From: Allomyces macrogynus ATCC 38327
Lineage: Eukaryota; Blastocladiomycota; Blastocladiomycetes; Blastocladiales; Blastocladiaceae
DNA length: 51,846 bases
Reading direction: 5' to 3'
NCBI GenBank assembly: GCA_000151295.1
Contig: GG745338.1
Coordinates: forward strand, 115,364-167,209
Position numbers and translations under genes: made by a program. The notes under the pieces were generated by a model. It was not told where the DNA came from, searched no databases, and worked only from the letters and a program-made list of their open reading frames with translations. Positions within the stretch are counted from its first letter, which is position 1. The number at the start of each line of letters is the position of its first letter. Below are positions 31,615-41,429 of this stretch, piece by piece.

Positions 31615-34574
31615 ATGTCGGTCCCTTCCCGTACCGCGGCGTCCCGTGGCGTACCAACGCGGAATCGCCGACACGCGCCCTTTTCGGCGTCCGCTGCGCT
31701 CCTGATCGCGGCTCTCGCACTTCTTCTCGCCGCAGCATCGCCCGCGCAAACCCTCGCCGACCCTGCTCCACCGCACCGCATGGACCACGCCAACTACCAT
31801 TACTTTGCTGTGCGCGTACACGACGGCGCCGACCCACGCTTGGCCGCGCGCGACGTGGCCGCCGCCGTCCACTGTCCCGTCGCGCATTCGGTCGAACTCG
31901 TCGGCCCCGTCGGCAATTTGCCACGCCATTTCCTGTACCGTGCGCCCGCCGAATGTCAGACGATGCTCGCCAAGCGCGACCCGGATGCGCCATTGCACTC
32001 GCACCTCGTCCGCCACGCGCTCGAGGCGCACAACGACATAGCTTACGTGGAGCCGCAAATCCCGAAGCGCCGGTTGCACAAGCGCGCGCCCACGGCGCTC
32101 ACGCAAGCCGATGCGCAGGCCGTCTTTGATACGGCCAATATCCGCGACCCCGGGTTCCTGCAGCAGTGGCACCTGGTGCGTATTGCGTCTCGCGATCCTC
32201 TCCACTGCTCAAAGAATCCTTGATCTTATTTCTGAACCGCGAAAGCGCGCTGCTCGTCCCCACCTCCGCCACCGCCACCATCGCGACCTCTAGTACAACC
32301 GCGTCAACCCGCGTAGCGACATCAACGTCACAGGCGTCTGGGCGCAGGGCGTGTTTGGACACAACGTGACCGTGGCGCTCGTCGACGACGGACTTGACTT
32401 TGACGCCGCCGACTTGCGCGACCAGTTTGTATGTCTTGTTTGGAGGAGTATGGCGACGTTTGGTTGGCTTTTGACCGCTCATGGTTGTCAAATCAATATA
32501 GGACCTGCAAGGCTCTTACGACTTCAACGACCACGGCAAGGAGCCGCGCCCGCGACTCGCTGACGACTACCACGGCACGCGATGCGCCGGCGAAGTCGCG
32601 GCCGCACGCAACGACGCGTGTGGTGTGGGCGTGGCGTTTGGCGCACGCGTCGCTGGGATTCGTATCCTCTCGGGCCAACTCACGACCGCCGACGAGGCGG
32701 CGGCCTACACCTACGCGCACGAGACGAACCATATTTACAGCTGCTCGTTTGGGCCCGAAGATAACGGTGCGGTCGTCGAAGGGCCGTCGGAGCTCGTGCA
32801 CGACGCGTTCCGGCATGGCGTCGAGCAAGGGCGCGGTGGACTCGGGTCGATTTACGTGTTTGCGTCCGGCAACGGCGGGCGGCAGGACGATGACTGCAAT
32901 GCCGACGGGTACGCAAACTCGAATTACACTATCACGATCGGTGCGGTCGATCGCAACGACCAGGTGCCGTGGTATGCCGAGAATTGCGCGGCGCAGTTGG
33001 CCGTCACATACAGTGGCGGATCGCGCGGGACCGCGGGCATTGTACGTTGTCGGCTGATACTCCTCGATTGTTGCGATGGTGTTCTGACTGGTCGACGGTT
33101 GCCTAGTTCACCACCGACGTCGGCGCCAGCAAGTGCACCGATAACCACAGCGGCACGTCGGCGGCCGGTACGGTCATCTGCGCCTTCTCTTCTACTCTCT
33201 CCACCTGGCCTAACCCGCCTTTCATCCCCTCACCCACAGCTCCCATCGGAGCCGGCATTTTTGCTCTGGTCCTCTCCGAGCGCCCGGACCTGACCTGGCG
33301 CACCTTGCAGTACCTGGTCGTGGAAACCGCCGTTCCTTTTGACCTCGACATTCCCTCGCACGCTTGGTCCCGGCTCCCGTCCGGGCGGTACTTCTCGCAC
33401 CACTTCGGGTACGGCAAGCTCGACGCCTACGCGCTCGTCTCTGCCGCACGCACGCGACCCAACGTCTTGCACGCCGTTGCCGTCCAATCGGCCTGGCACG
33501 CGGTCAAACTGCCCATCTCGGCCATGGCCAAGCGCGACCGGTTCGTGAGCGCTGTCGCGGGCATCGGGCTCGGGTCCGTGAATCATACGATCACGGTGCC
33601 GCCTAGTCAGGTGGAGGCGGTGGGCGCGCGGCGGAACGGGACCGAGTATGTGACGGCGACAGTTTGGATTGATCATGAGCAGCGCGGGGACTTGGAGCTG
33701 GATCTGGTAAGCCCGCATGGGGTCGTGAGCCACTTGCTCGTGCGCCGGCCGTACGATTATTCGGATAAGGGGTTCCAGAACTGGACCATGTCGACGGTGC
33801 AGCACTGGTACGTTGCTCTGGACGTGTTCGGATATGGGCTTAGATTGGATCTGACCGCAGTTCTGATCGGCGTGTAGGGGCGAGGACCCAACCGGTAACT
33901 GGACGCTTGTCGTAATGGACAAGTCGAACCCCAAAGCCGGCGGCACGCTGCGCGGGTGGTCGCTGCAAGTCTACATGGAGGCGAATGCCACGACCGCCGC
34001 GGTCCCGCCGCCACCGCGACCGCCATCGTCGCGCCCGATCCCACCAGCGTCGACGAGCGCCTTGGCCGCACCCGCACCGCCATCCTCGCCTGCGCCGGTC
34101 CCACCAGCCTCGACCGATCCACCGGCACCCACCTCCTCGTCCGACGCCGAAACCTCTTCTCCCCCCGATACGCGACCGCCCACGGACCCCGCCGCCGAGG
34201 AACTGTCGGCCGCACACGTCCTGGGCGTTCTCATCACATGCACGCTCTCTGCCGGCGCGCTCCTCGGCACGCTCACGTTCCTGGTCCGCTCGGGCCACTG
34301 GAAAAAGTGCGTCCCGCGCTCATGGCGCGGCGATCGCGGGACCGGCGGGAACGACGACTACGAGTTTATGAAACTCGGGCCGGATTCGGGCGGTCGGCTT
34401 GCGGACCACGAGGTCCTGTTTGATTCGTTCTTGGATGATGAGGAGGAGGAGGACGAGGAGGCGCAGCGAGGGAGGGCGGCAATGCATGTCGAGGACGACG
34501 ACGGTGCGGACGGGGAGAATGTGGTCCTGTTTGCTGCGTCGACGTCGCCCGGGTTGAGGCCTGTCGCGCGGTAA
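31615..34574 (+). CDS. KEX2: Kexin (Kex2/furin-type proprotein convertase)
   Basis: Kexin is a Golgi Ca-dependent subtilisin-like protease cleaving after dibasic sites in secretory precursors. Exons are 31615-32175, 32294-32428, 32502-33041, 33107-33167, 33240-33807 and 33878-34574, in frame, giving 853 residues. The order is a signal peptide (hydrophobic LLIAALALLLAAAS), a prodomain ending at a dibasic site (RRLHKR), and a catalytic domain starting QWHLYNRVNPRSDINVTGVW. Its triad is Asp in VALVDDGLDF, His in DDYHGTRCAGE and Ser in HSGTSAA, with the oxyanion Asn in FASGNGG. A P-domain follows (THxITV-like NHTITVPP to TGNWTLVVMD), then a Ser/Thr/Pro stalk, one membrane span (VLGVLITCTLSAGALLGTLTFLV) and a cytosolic tail with YEFMKL and an acidic cluster (DDEEEEDEE), typical Golgi/endosome sorting signals. 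Splicing is well supported by family alignment. Confidence 0.95.
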
Positions 34575-34611
34575 GTAGCCGGAGAAGATGGAAATCATAG
34601 TGTGGTATTAT

Positions 34612-35278
34612 TCAGCTTGTCGCGCCCAAGTGGTAGCATCCCGTCCCGAGTTCCAGCAGCGTCAGGGCGCCGAGTGCCGCGAGCGAGGCCAGGTACTGCG
34701 TGACCGTGGAGGTGGTTGCGCTGAGCTGGTCGACGAGCGGGAAGGGGTCGCCGGGGTGCGCGTCGTAGAGCGCGGTCGCGGCCTTGGTCGAGACGAGTTG
34801 CGCGTTGAGCGTGCCAAAGTAGAGCGTCGTGGCCAGGATCACGATCTGCGCGAAGAAATGGGTGATCAGCAGGTGCACGGTACCGCGACGAGAAGGGCAC
34901 GGAAAGACGTACTCGCAGCACCAAACTCGCCATCCACCACCCGATCCCGCGTCCCGTCCACATCCACCGTGGCGGCGGTTCGCTGTTGCTCCGCCTGGCC
35001 TTGGACAGCTGGCGTCCGCTGAACACGACAAACTGCATCCATGCCCACGCGACTGGCGCCAGGAAGGGGACCACGACGAGCGCGAGCGACACGGCGAGCA
35101 TCGATTGAGAAACGCTGAGCAGCGTCTGGGAGTACGGAGAAACGGCGGCCAAGTATCCTCGGTCGGAGAGGATCTTAGCGGCAAGCGAGAGGACAGTCGC
35201 GTGTAGCGCAGTGTCGGCGGCGAGCAGCAGCGTGTGCAGGACCGGCGGGTGCCGGCGCGCGGTGGAGGGGGCGCCCAT
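34612..35278 (-). CDS. Small multi-pass membrane protein, unknown
   Basis: Exons are 34913-35278 and 34612-34845, with an in-frame junction giving 199 residues from ATG at 35278. Hydrophobic segments include VLHTLLLAADTALHATVLSL, MLAVSLALVVVPFLAPVAWAW, SLVLRIVILATTLYFGTL and YLASLAALGALTLLELG, so about four membrane spans with a basic loop (KARRSNSEPPPRW) between the second and third. No family is recognised. It ends 37 bp from the convergent kexin stop. The intron (67 nt) has a gtacgt donor and a cag acceptor. The model is supported by the regular alternation of hydrophobic segments across the splice. Confidence 0.6.
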
Positions 35279-35546
35279 GGTTGGGGTGCCGCGGATTTTG
35301 TGGATTTGTCGTCTTGAGCTGGGTGATTGCTTGCCGACGACGTGTGCGGATCGACAAGCGGGTTGCTCTGGTCAAGTCGGACGACGCGTGGACGCGGTCA
35401 CGTTTCCCCTTTATGAAACGAAATGATCATGCTCCATCGGCCCCGCCGACAGCAACTTGGTCAACCATGTCGTGGACGACGTCGCTGCCCTTGTCGATGG
35501 ACAACTTGCTGAACTAGCTCAATGAGAACCCCACCAACTCGCGGAA

Positions 35547-36665
35547 ATGCCCTCGACACCAACCAGATCGGCGCCCAACCCATCCGCAGCGCCCAAGCCG
35601 AGCCCCTCCCGGTCGCCGCCCGTTGACCTGACGTCCAAGGACCGACTGCGTGCCAAGCAGTACCAGCGTGCGCACGAGCAGCAGCGTATCCGTGCCGAAT
35701 GTCCCCTTATCCCGATCCACGAGCCATGGGATGCGCTGCGCGCCGCCGCACCAATTCTCCCCAGCAGCAAGCCCACTCGCGGTCGCCCCAGCATTGCCGA
35801 TACCAGCGATGCGCACTCGCGCAGAGCCTCGACGGTCTCAGCGACACTTGCGGACTTTGGTCACGACACGAGCGACGATGCGAGCGACTCCGGCGATGAC
35901 GATGACACGTGCGACGACGGCGGCGGGGACACGAGTCGCACTGCGCCGTTCCGGGACACGACATTCCTGACGGGCACGGGCCACATTGCCGGCGACGACT
36001 CTGACGACGCGGGGAGCGACGTTGGCGGCACGCCCGACCTCGACCGGTACTTTGCCGAGTACCGGATGCCCCGCATGCCGCAATGGGACGCGCCGTTACC
36101 GACCGACATGCTCGCGTCAGTGCGTCTGTTGCGACAAGCATTGCGCGGATCGCACGTGCACTATTGGGCGCTGCACGACGCGCACTATGCGGCCCAGACG
36201 GAAACGTCCAAACGGCGCACGCGTGTAGGGTGGAAGCGCGCGTATCTCGATGCGACGTACGGCGAGTCGACGCCGGGATTGGACCTGTCGGCGGGCACAG
36301 CGGGTGCGGGAACGGGTGGGAAGGCGGCAATGGGGGCGCGCAAGGACGCTGGCGAGGAGGATGGGTCCGAGAGCGACGATGCGGCGCTGCTCGACGAGAA
36401 CCCGGGTCTTCGCTCACCGGTTGGCAGCGAGTGGAGCGCCGCGTCGCTTGCGGGCGACGTGCCGTCGTCGTGGCGGCACCGCAGTGGTGGCGGCACGGGC
36501 AAAAAGAAGAAAAAGAAGGGCAAGGCGGGCGCAGGTGAGGTTGATGGGATGGGCGACGTGCGCAGTCTCATGAAGAAGGTGCACTACAAGCTGCAGCTCC
36601 TGGAAGCGGAGATGGGTGCGTTGACTGATTCACTCGACCACGGTATCCAATTTTCGGTGGACTAA
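35547..36665 (+). CDS. Hypothetical acidic, partly disordered protein
   Basis: This is a single-exon frame of 372 residues from ATG at 35547. The first 40 residues are Ser/Pro-rich. A basic-aromatic patch follows (LRAKQYQRAHEQQRIRAECP), then acidic runs (ASDSGDDDDTCDDGGGD), a more ordered segment (DLDRYFAEYRMPRMPQWDAP, then SVRLLRQALRGSHVHYWALH), a Lys run (KKKKKKGK) and a helical C-terminus (VRSLMKKVHYKLQLLEAEMG). I do not recognise the family. The lack of stops, the compositional organisation and the ordered patches argue for a real gene. It is divergent from the membrane-protein gene with 268 bp between starts. Confidence 0.6.
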   Translation: MPSTPTRSAPNPSAAPKPSPSRSPPVDLTSKDRLRAKQYQRAHEQQRIRAECPLIPIHEPWDALRAAAPILPSSKPTRGRPSIADTSDAHSRRASTVSATLADFGHDTSDDASDSGDDDDTCDDGGGDTSRTAPFRDTTFLTGTGHIAGDDSDDAGSDVGGTPDLDRYFAEYRMPRMPQWDAPLPTDMLASVRLLRQALRGSHVHYWALHDAHYAAQTETSKRRTRVGWKRAYLDATYGESTPGLDLSAGTAGAGTGGKAAMGARKDAGEEDGSESDDAALLDENPGLRSPVGSEWSAASLAGDVPSSWRHRSGGGTGKKKKKKGKAGAGEVDGMGDVRSLMKKVHYKLQLLEAEMGALTDSLDHGIQFSVD

Positions 36666-37439
36666 TTCGAGTATTGTACCATCTAGCGCGGATGGGGGTC
36701 GAGGAGACCAAATGCAAACGTGAGCGTGAGGCCATGCTGGGCGGTGGGTCACGACTGCATCTCGGGTCCAAGCTCAATGGGTTCTCTCTGGCCGTAGGCA
36801 TGAGCGGGCATTTGTCGCATGGATCGAGCGTGCGCAGTATGCGGTCCGGGTCCAACTTGCTGCTGAGCGCGAGCGGGCACAGTCGGACTGGGATGGGCAG
36901 CACACAGGGAATCGCGCACTTGGCCTTGCCCATGAGCAAGGGGCGCGCGGCCCCACCCTGACAGAAGCAGCAAAAGGTGAAATAAATGTCGCGAAGTTGT
37001 GGTGTTGTTCGGTGCTGTTTCCAACTGGAGAAATGCAAAAAGACAGGTTCGACCCATTGGGCGAATGCCGTAATGAAGCGGACCCCATTGAAGCGAGGAT
37101 CGAACCCACGCCTCTTTGAACACCGCTGCTTAGGATATTTCGGACATTGAACTATGAGTGTCCACTACAGACACTAAATTGCTCGGAAAGCCTTTATATG
37201 CAAGTGGTTGACACACAATGACTGACTCGAGTTAGGTGAGATCAGCTGGGGAATCATCCTTTCTTTGTCATCCAGGCTCCCTTGGCTGCCCCAACCGCAG
37301 ACTTCGTGTCAGACCGCCGTCGGGCGCGGTGCGCACGCTTTTGCTGACTCTCCACTGCCTCTCGCGGGCTTCTCCACGACGGTGCTCGGCCATCTCAACC
37401 AACTCGGCAAACGACAACGACGGGACAAGTTCGCCCGCG
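36666..37439. other. Intergenic region, 774 bp
   Basis: This lies between the acidic-protein stop and the BCKDH kinase start. The stretch 36950-37220 is less GC-rich. A minus-strand segment around 37090-37110 contains gtgggttcgatcctcgc, which resembles a tRNA T-arm or B box, but no complete cloverleaf could be drawn. The kinase promoter is expected toward the right end. Confidence 0.5.
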
Positions 37440-39193
37440 ATGATCGGCACCGTACGACCAGCGGTCCGGGACGCTGCCCGTAATCTGCACGCATCACGAC
37501 CAAGACCGTGTGCTCTCGGCATCTTGATGCACCGAACGCTCACGACAACCTCTGCGACCAACCCACCATCACGCTTTTACGGCTTGAGTCATGAAGTTCC
37601 AGCTCGTGCGCGAGGTCATTTGCGATTGACCGGGCCAACGTGTAACGGAATGCAACCATCCTCACTCGTCGCTGGACCAAGAGCTGGATCAGCAAGAGTA
37701 CTGTACTCGACGAGCGCAGCCGCGTCAAGCACTGCTGGCGCGTCGGGCAACGCTGCGGCCAAGCGGTCGCAGCTGCACATGCTCGTGCAGTCGCTCAGCG
37801 CTCGACCCATTACGCCCGTGCGCATCCCAGACCTGCTGCGAATTGGCCAGGCTGCCACGGCTGCAGCAAATGGCCAGCCGGTCCACGACGACCCTTTCGG
37901 CCAGCACCCGCTCGTGGCCAATGCGCAGTTTCTGCAGCGCGAGCTGCCCGTGCGCTTGGCGCTGCGGTGCAAGGCCTTCCAGTCGCTGCCATTCATTGTC
38001 GGGCTCAACCCGCACATTCACAAGGTCTACACGCTCTACCTCGACTCGCTTGAGCGGCTCACGTCGTTCCGGCCCGTGGTCAATGAGGACGACGAAAAGG
38101 AGTTTACGAGCATGCTGACGGAGCTCGTCGAGGCACATGTGGACGTGATTCAGACGATTTCCCAAGGTATTCGACGCTTCTTAGTTCGTCGCACCGAGCT
38201 TTGGAGACGTCTGCTCACCGCTGCGGCACGACGTAGGATTCCTCGAGTCGCGCGACTATATGCCGGCGCAGGAGATTGGCCAGTTCTTGGACAAGCTGAT
38301 CGGTGCGCGCATCGGTGTGCGCGTCTTGGGTGCGTTCCGACTCTGCCCCCAACCAATCTCGCGTCCTCGTTCCGGAATGCTGACGGACGTGTTTTTGACG
38401 TGACCACCAGCTGAACACCACCTCGCCCTCCACTCGCCGCAACCCGACTTTATCGGCATCGTGGACACCAAGCTGTCGCCCGTGTCGGTCGCGCAGCACG
38501 TCTACGACTACGTCCGCGAGGTCGCACAATTCCATTTCGGCGCCGCGCCAGCGCTGCAGATTGACGGCATGGTCGACACAACGCTCGCCTACATTCCCGT
38601 GCACCTCGACTACATTCTCGCCGAACTGTTCAAGAACAGTATTCGCGCGACCGTCGAGCACTACGAGAAAACGTCCGGGAACGGGCTCGGGTCGCTGCGG
38701 CTGTCAGCGGGGCTCTCAGATGACGACTTGCCGCCGATTCAGCTGACGGTCGCGCGTGGGCCCGACGACGTAGTCATGCGCATTCGCGACCAGGGCGGCG
38801 GGATCCCGTACGAGGACTTGCAGCGCGTCTTCGAGTACTCATACACGAGCGTGCAGGGGAAGGGGTATAACCGGTCGGCGACGGGTGTGGGCGCGAGTAC
38901 CGCGGACCCGCAGTCGGCCATGTCGGAGATGATGATGCAGTCGGGGATTGGTGGGCCGATTGCTGGACTGGTGCGTTTCCGTCCATCTTTTTTTGGCTAC
39001 GTTCGGGTGGAGAAGCAAGGCTGACTTGTGACGATTTTAATGCGGGCAATAGGGCTACGGGCTCGGCACGGCGCGCGTCTACAGTCGGTACTTTGACGGG
39101 TCGTTGACCATGATCTCGCTCTACGGCCACGGGTGCGACGTGTTCCTGCGGCTCAAGAACATTGACATGGTGTCGTCCGACATCAAGATTTGA
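37440..39193 (+). CDS. Mitochondrial branched-chain alpha-ketoacid dehydrogenase kinase (PDK/BCKDK family)
   Basis: This protein kinase with a GHKL ATP-binding fold phosphorylates and inactivates the E1 of a mitochondrial alpha-ketoacid dehydrogenase. Exons are 37440-38166, 38237-38329, 38411-38970 and 39053-39193, in frame, giving 506 residues. The N-terminus is Arg/Ser-rich (targeting peptide). The regulatory helical domain includes LPVRLALRCKAFQSLPFIVGL. After splicing, RVLAEHHLALH and PDFIGIVDTKLSP align better with BCKDH kinase than with PDH kinase. The N box is ELFKNSIRATVEH, G1 is RDQGGGIPYEDL and G2 is GYGLGTARVYSRYFDGS. The C-terminus FLRLKNIDMVSSDIKI resembles BCKDK (LRLRHIDG type). 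Several in-frame ATGs exist; 37440 gives the most plausible targeting sequence. PDK remains possible. Confidence 0.9.
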
Positions 39194-39586
39194 ATCAGAG
39201 GGCGCGGCTGGCTGACGCGACTTGCTGCATCGCCGCCCTCTCCCTCCTTTTGTTGGTGGTGGCGGGTCCATCTCGTTTCCACCAGTTTGCGCGGCCACGG
39301 CAGGTGGCCGATTGTACATGATTTCTTCGTTCTTGTTCGCTCTAGCCCTCTTTTGATTGATCAATTCATTTGCTTGCGCGTTTTGTTGGTCACCGGCTGC
39401 GCTTTTTATCTGGGAGGCCTGCTGAGGTTTGCCTGCTTCTCGCTCAGAGTCAGAGCGAACCGGCCGATACGCTTTGTTCGATTGCCTGGGCTCTCAAACG
39501 CTTGAATGAGCGTGCAATCCAGCGTGCGCACTGGTGGCTCTCCGGTCTCCTCCGTTGCCGCCAACTTCTTCACGCGCTGATTCACA
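39194..39586. other. Intergenic region, 393 bp
   Basis: This covers the BCKDH kinase 3' UTR and the endonuclease V promoter; both genes are on the plus strand. It is less GC-rich, T-rich on the plus strand. No feature was recognised. Confidence 0.5.
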
Positions 39587-40688
39587 ATGGACAACAAGGT
39601 GGAGATGCAAGTCCCAGCAAAAACCTCGTCTGTCAAGGCTGCTGACGGTCCCGCGTCGTCCACATGGGCGGATATTGTTACATCAAACGCGCCCCAAGTA
39701 CTGCCCGCTCATACGTCTCAACTTGGCCCGGGCGCCGCGGATACGGCGAGCCGCAAGACCGGACCCTCCACGACCGGTGGGGAAGACGAGGCCCATCGCG
39801 CGATCCGGGACCAATGGCAGCAAGAGCAACTCGCGCTGCGTGCACAGCTCGTCGACGTTGACGACCCGGCCGACCTGCAAGCGACGCTGTGCTACGTTGC
39901 GGGCGTCGACATCAGTTTTGTCGAGACGCCGCCCGACGACGCGCCACCCGGCACGCCCTTCACGCAGTCGGCAATCGCGTATGTTGCGGTCCTGTCGTGG
40001 CCTGCGCTCGACGTCGTCTACACGGCACACAATCGCGTCGTTCTCGACCTGCCATACATTGCAACTTTCCTAGCGTTTCGCGAGGTCGGGCCGCTCGCAA
40101 AATTGGTGCATGATATTCCAGAGCAGCTCAAGCCGCAGGTACGCGGCCCACGCTCCTTTCTCCCGGAGGAATGAGAGTCTGATGCGCTCTTGCGCGGCGC
40201 TAGGTCATTTTCGTGGACGGCAATGGTGTCCTGCACCCGCGGCGCTTCGGGCTCGCGTCGCACCTCGGCGTCGTGACTGGAATTCCGACCATTGGCGTCG
40301 CAAAAAACTTTTTGCAAATTGCCAATGAAGGTCCGGAAATGACGATGCGACACGTCAAGGCCGTGTCGCGCACAAAGCTGCACCGCGGTGGCGACCAGAT
40401 GCCGCTGATTGGCACGAGCGGAACCGTCTACGGCATGGTGTGTTCGTTCAGCCGTGAAACTGCGACTTGGAGTTTTGACTGACCGCTCATCTGCTCCCTG
40501 TCCAGGCCGTCCTGCCGTGCGATGGCGCAACCAACCCGATTTTCGTGTCGGTTGGGCACAAGGTCTCGCTCGCGTCGGCGGTCGCGATCGTCTTGCAGTC
40601 GTGCAAGTTTCGCATCCCAGAACCGATTCGTGTCGCGGACCTCAAGAGCCGAGAGCTCATTCGCCAGCTGCAAAGGCAAGAAAAGTAG
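39587..40688 (+). CDS. ENDOV: Endonuclease V
   Basis: Endonuclease V cleaves next to deoxyinosine in DNA or, in eukaryotes, inosine in RNA. Exons are 39587-40138, 40204-40437 and 40506-40688, in frame, giving 322 residues. The core starts [13 protein letters not shown], with the first catalytic Asp. The wedge region [17 protein letters not shown] corresponds to the bacterial PYIPGLLSFRE motif. After the first splice comes [20 protein letters not shown], with the second catalytic Asp, then [28 protein letters not shown] and [14 protein letters not shown], all family signatures. About 75 Ser/Thr/Ala-rich N-terminal residues precede the conserved part. The octamer cgataaat lies 4 bases past the stop. 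Confidence 0.94.
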
Positions 40689-41429
40689 GGTCGATAAATC
40701 TTTTTCTTTTCTCGATCTTGAACACCACAAAGTGGAATGGATTCTGAAATGAGTTTGTGGCAATTAACGCACATCCACTTGGGCAGAGCGTGGCGTTTTT
40801 TGGTGACCCTGAGACCGAGTCAGTCACAACCCCGTCCTCGGCAATCCAACTGGTGGAGAGTGTTCTTCGGCTCGAGTTGTGTTTGATTCGGCTGTGTTGT
40901 TTGGTCGGCTGTCACTATTCCGAGGCAGAGCGGAGGACAGGTCCCCAAGTCCAAGTGAGAGACCCGGCCGTGGGCAAAACGTGATAACGCCCATGATCAA
41001 AATTACATAGAGATGATCGATTCAATTTTCCATTGATGAGGGTTTGATGGTTGACACTCCAGGTCCCCCTACCCGTTGTCTCTTCTTAGCTCTCCCTCTC
41101 TCTCATCGGCCTTGCATCGAGCACCACCAATGCAAGTCGAAAGGGAAGACGGCGGGCTCCCCGGTGGTTTCATGACATGACTTGGTTTGATCCGATCATA
41201 CAGTCCGTCAGGTCCTCGTTCTCGTAGCAGCAGCGGGTCATCTGGAAATAGTTGTCATTGGGAATCGAGTACGAGTACTTAATAGTGATCTTGCACTGCG
41301 CACAACGTCGCGCGCTGGTGGAAGTCTCGCGAATCGTTTCGCCAGTAACAGTCCACGGGCCAGGCAAAAAAGAACATAGAATTCTATGATAGAACAGGAA
41401 CAAAACAAAACCAAAGCGATGCACGTGGT
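40689..41429. other. Convergent intergenic region, 741 bp
   Basis: This lies between the endonuclease V stop (plus) and the ZnT-type stop (minus). It has lower GC, cgataaat at 40692-40699 and a T-rich stretch after it, consistent with a 3' end. No gene was recognised; a small minus-strand frame at 41170-41424 has no domain. Confidence 0.5.

Noticed and set aside
37060..37170. tRNA-like sequence on the minus strand (gtgggttcgatcctcgc, B-box-like)
   Set aside because: A T-arm can be drawn, but no matching acceptor stem, D-arm or anticodon stem pairs properly. It may be a decayed tRNA or chance.
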